A DNA stretch of 23,573 bases from CAYUCY01 sp964443525. GTDB taxonomy: Bacteria; Pseudomonadota; Alphaproteobacteria; Caedimonadales; Caedimonadaceae. Of this stretch, positions 23,448 through 23,573 are shown piece after piece. Position 1 is the first letter of the stretch, and each line of letters starts with the position of its first letter. The stretch lies in assembly GCA_964443525.1 (NCBI GenBank), contig CAYUCY010000019.1, forward strand, positions 1 to 23,573. Direction: 5' to 3'. A model generated the notes under the pieces. It was not told the DNA's origin, did no database searches, and was given only the letters and a program-made list of their open reading frames with translations. The position numbers and the translations under genes are program-made.

Positions 23448-23573
23448 TCAGGAGGTTAACTAATTTTTTTCGTTACAAGATTACCATAATCCTGAAAAGC
23501 GCTCCATGCCTGGACTTTCAATGGAAACCGGAACGGAACCTGAAGAATTCCGACACCTTCCTACGAATGTGTC

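Noticed and set aside
23451..23573. AGGAGG at 23451 and a plus-strand frame from an ATG at 23506 (MPGLSMETGTEPEEF) running off the window
   Set aside because: The AGGAGG has no start codon at a usable distance, the ATG has no ribosome binding site, and only 22 codons are visible. An equally plausible short frame exists on the other strand.
1..23573. Search for tRNA genes, CRISPR arrays, insertion-sequence ends, toxin-antitoxin pairs and defence genes
   Set aside because: Reading both strands by eye showed no convincing example. All long frames belong to housekeeping, pilus or flagellar families, apart from the 4743-5750 and DUF1467 genes.

Overview
The window comes from an alphaproteobacterium of moderate GC content. 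The evidence is gene order and specific proteins: the miaB-phoH-ybeY-corC-lnt order, a Caulobacter-type FlbD inside a fliF-fliG-fliH-fliN-flbD-flhA-flhF-flhG cluster, a full CtrA-type site (TTAA-N7-TTAA) upstream of fliF, an alphaproteobacterial DUF1467 protein and an IbpA-like Hsp20 behind a ROSE-like RNA thermometer. The tRNA-guanine transglycosylase is of an unusual type that I associate with host-associated bacteria, so an intracellular or protist-associated lineage is possible but not proven. The sequence is a draft scaffold with two 10-N gaps (2055-2064 in ybeY and 23267-23276 in fliF).

Layout. 1-4600 (minus strand): RNA-modification and envelope operon miaB, phoH, ybeY, corC/tlyC, lnt (lnt runs off the left edge). 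4743-8605: a mixed block with a protein of uncertain function that resembles heme-oxygenase-like metal oxidases (+), a prepilin peptidase (-), an MshL/PilQ-type secretin lipoprotein (+) and the ribosomal silencing factor rsfS (-). 8606-9131 carries no intact gene: it holds the rsfS promoter, a decayed coding remnant and the hsp20 promoter and leader. 9132-10104: hsp20, a DUF1467 membrane protein and a possible small RNA. 10105-11517 (minus): efp-suhB. 11694-11981: rpmB. 12059-14042: queuosine-precursor transporter plus tgt. 14039-23307 (minus): the flagellar cluster. 23308-23573: regulatory region upstream of fliF.

How the parts fit. The flagellar genes encode the MS ring (FliF), switch (FliG, FliN), export ATPase regulator (FliH), export gate (FlhA), the placement and number pair FlhF/FlhG, and the sigma-54 activator FlbD. 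The CtrA-type box in front of fliF suggests that cell-cycle control drives the whole unit, as in Caulobacter. The prepilin peptidase and secretin show that a type IV pilus or type II secretion machine is also encoded. The transporter-tgt pair suggests salvage of queuine or another queuosine precursor.

No defence island, CRISPR array, prophage or complete mobile element was seen. The most interesting items are the three-hairpin thermometer of hsp20, the unusual Tgt substrate-pocket motif next to its transporter, the CtrA-type box with adjoining palindromes, and the metal-oxidase-like protein at 4743-5750.
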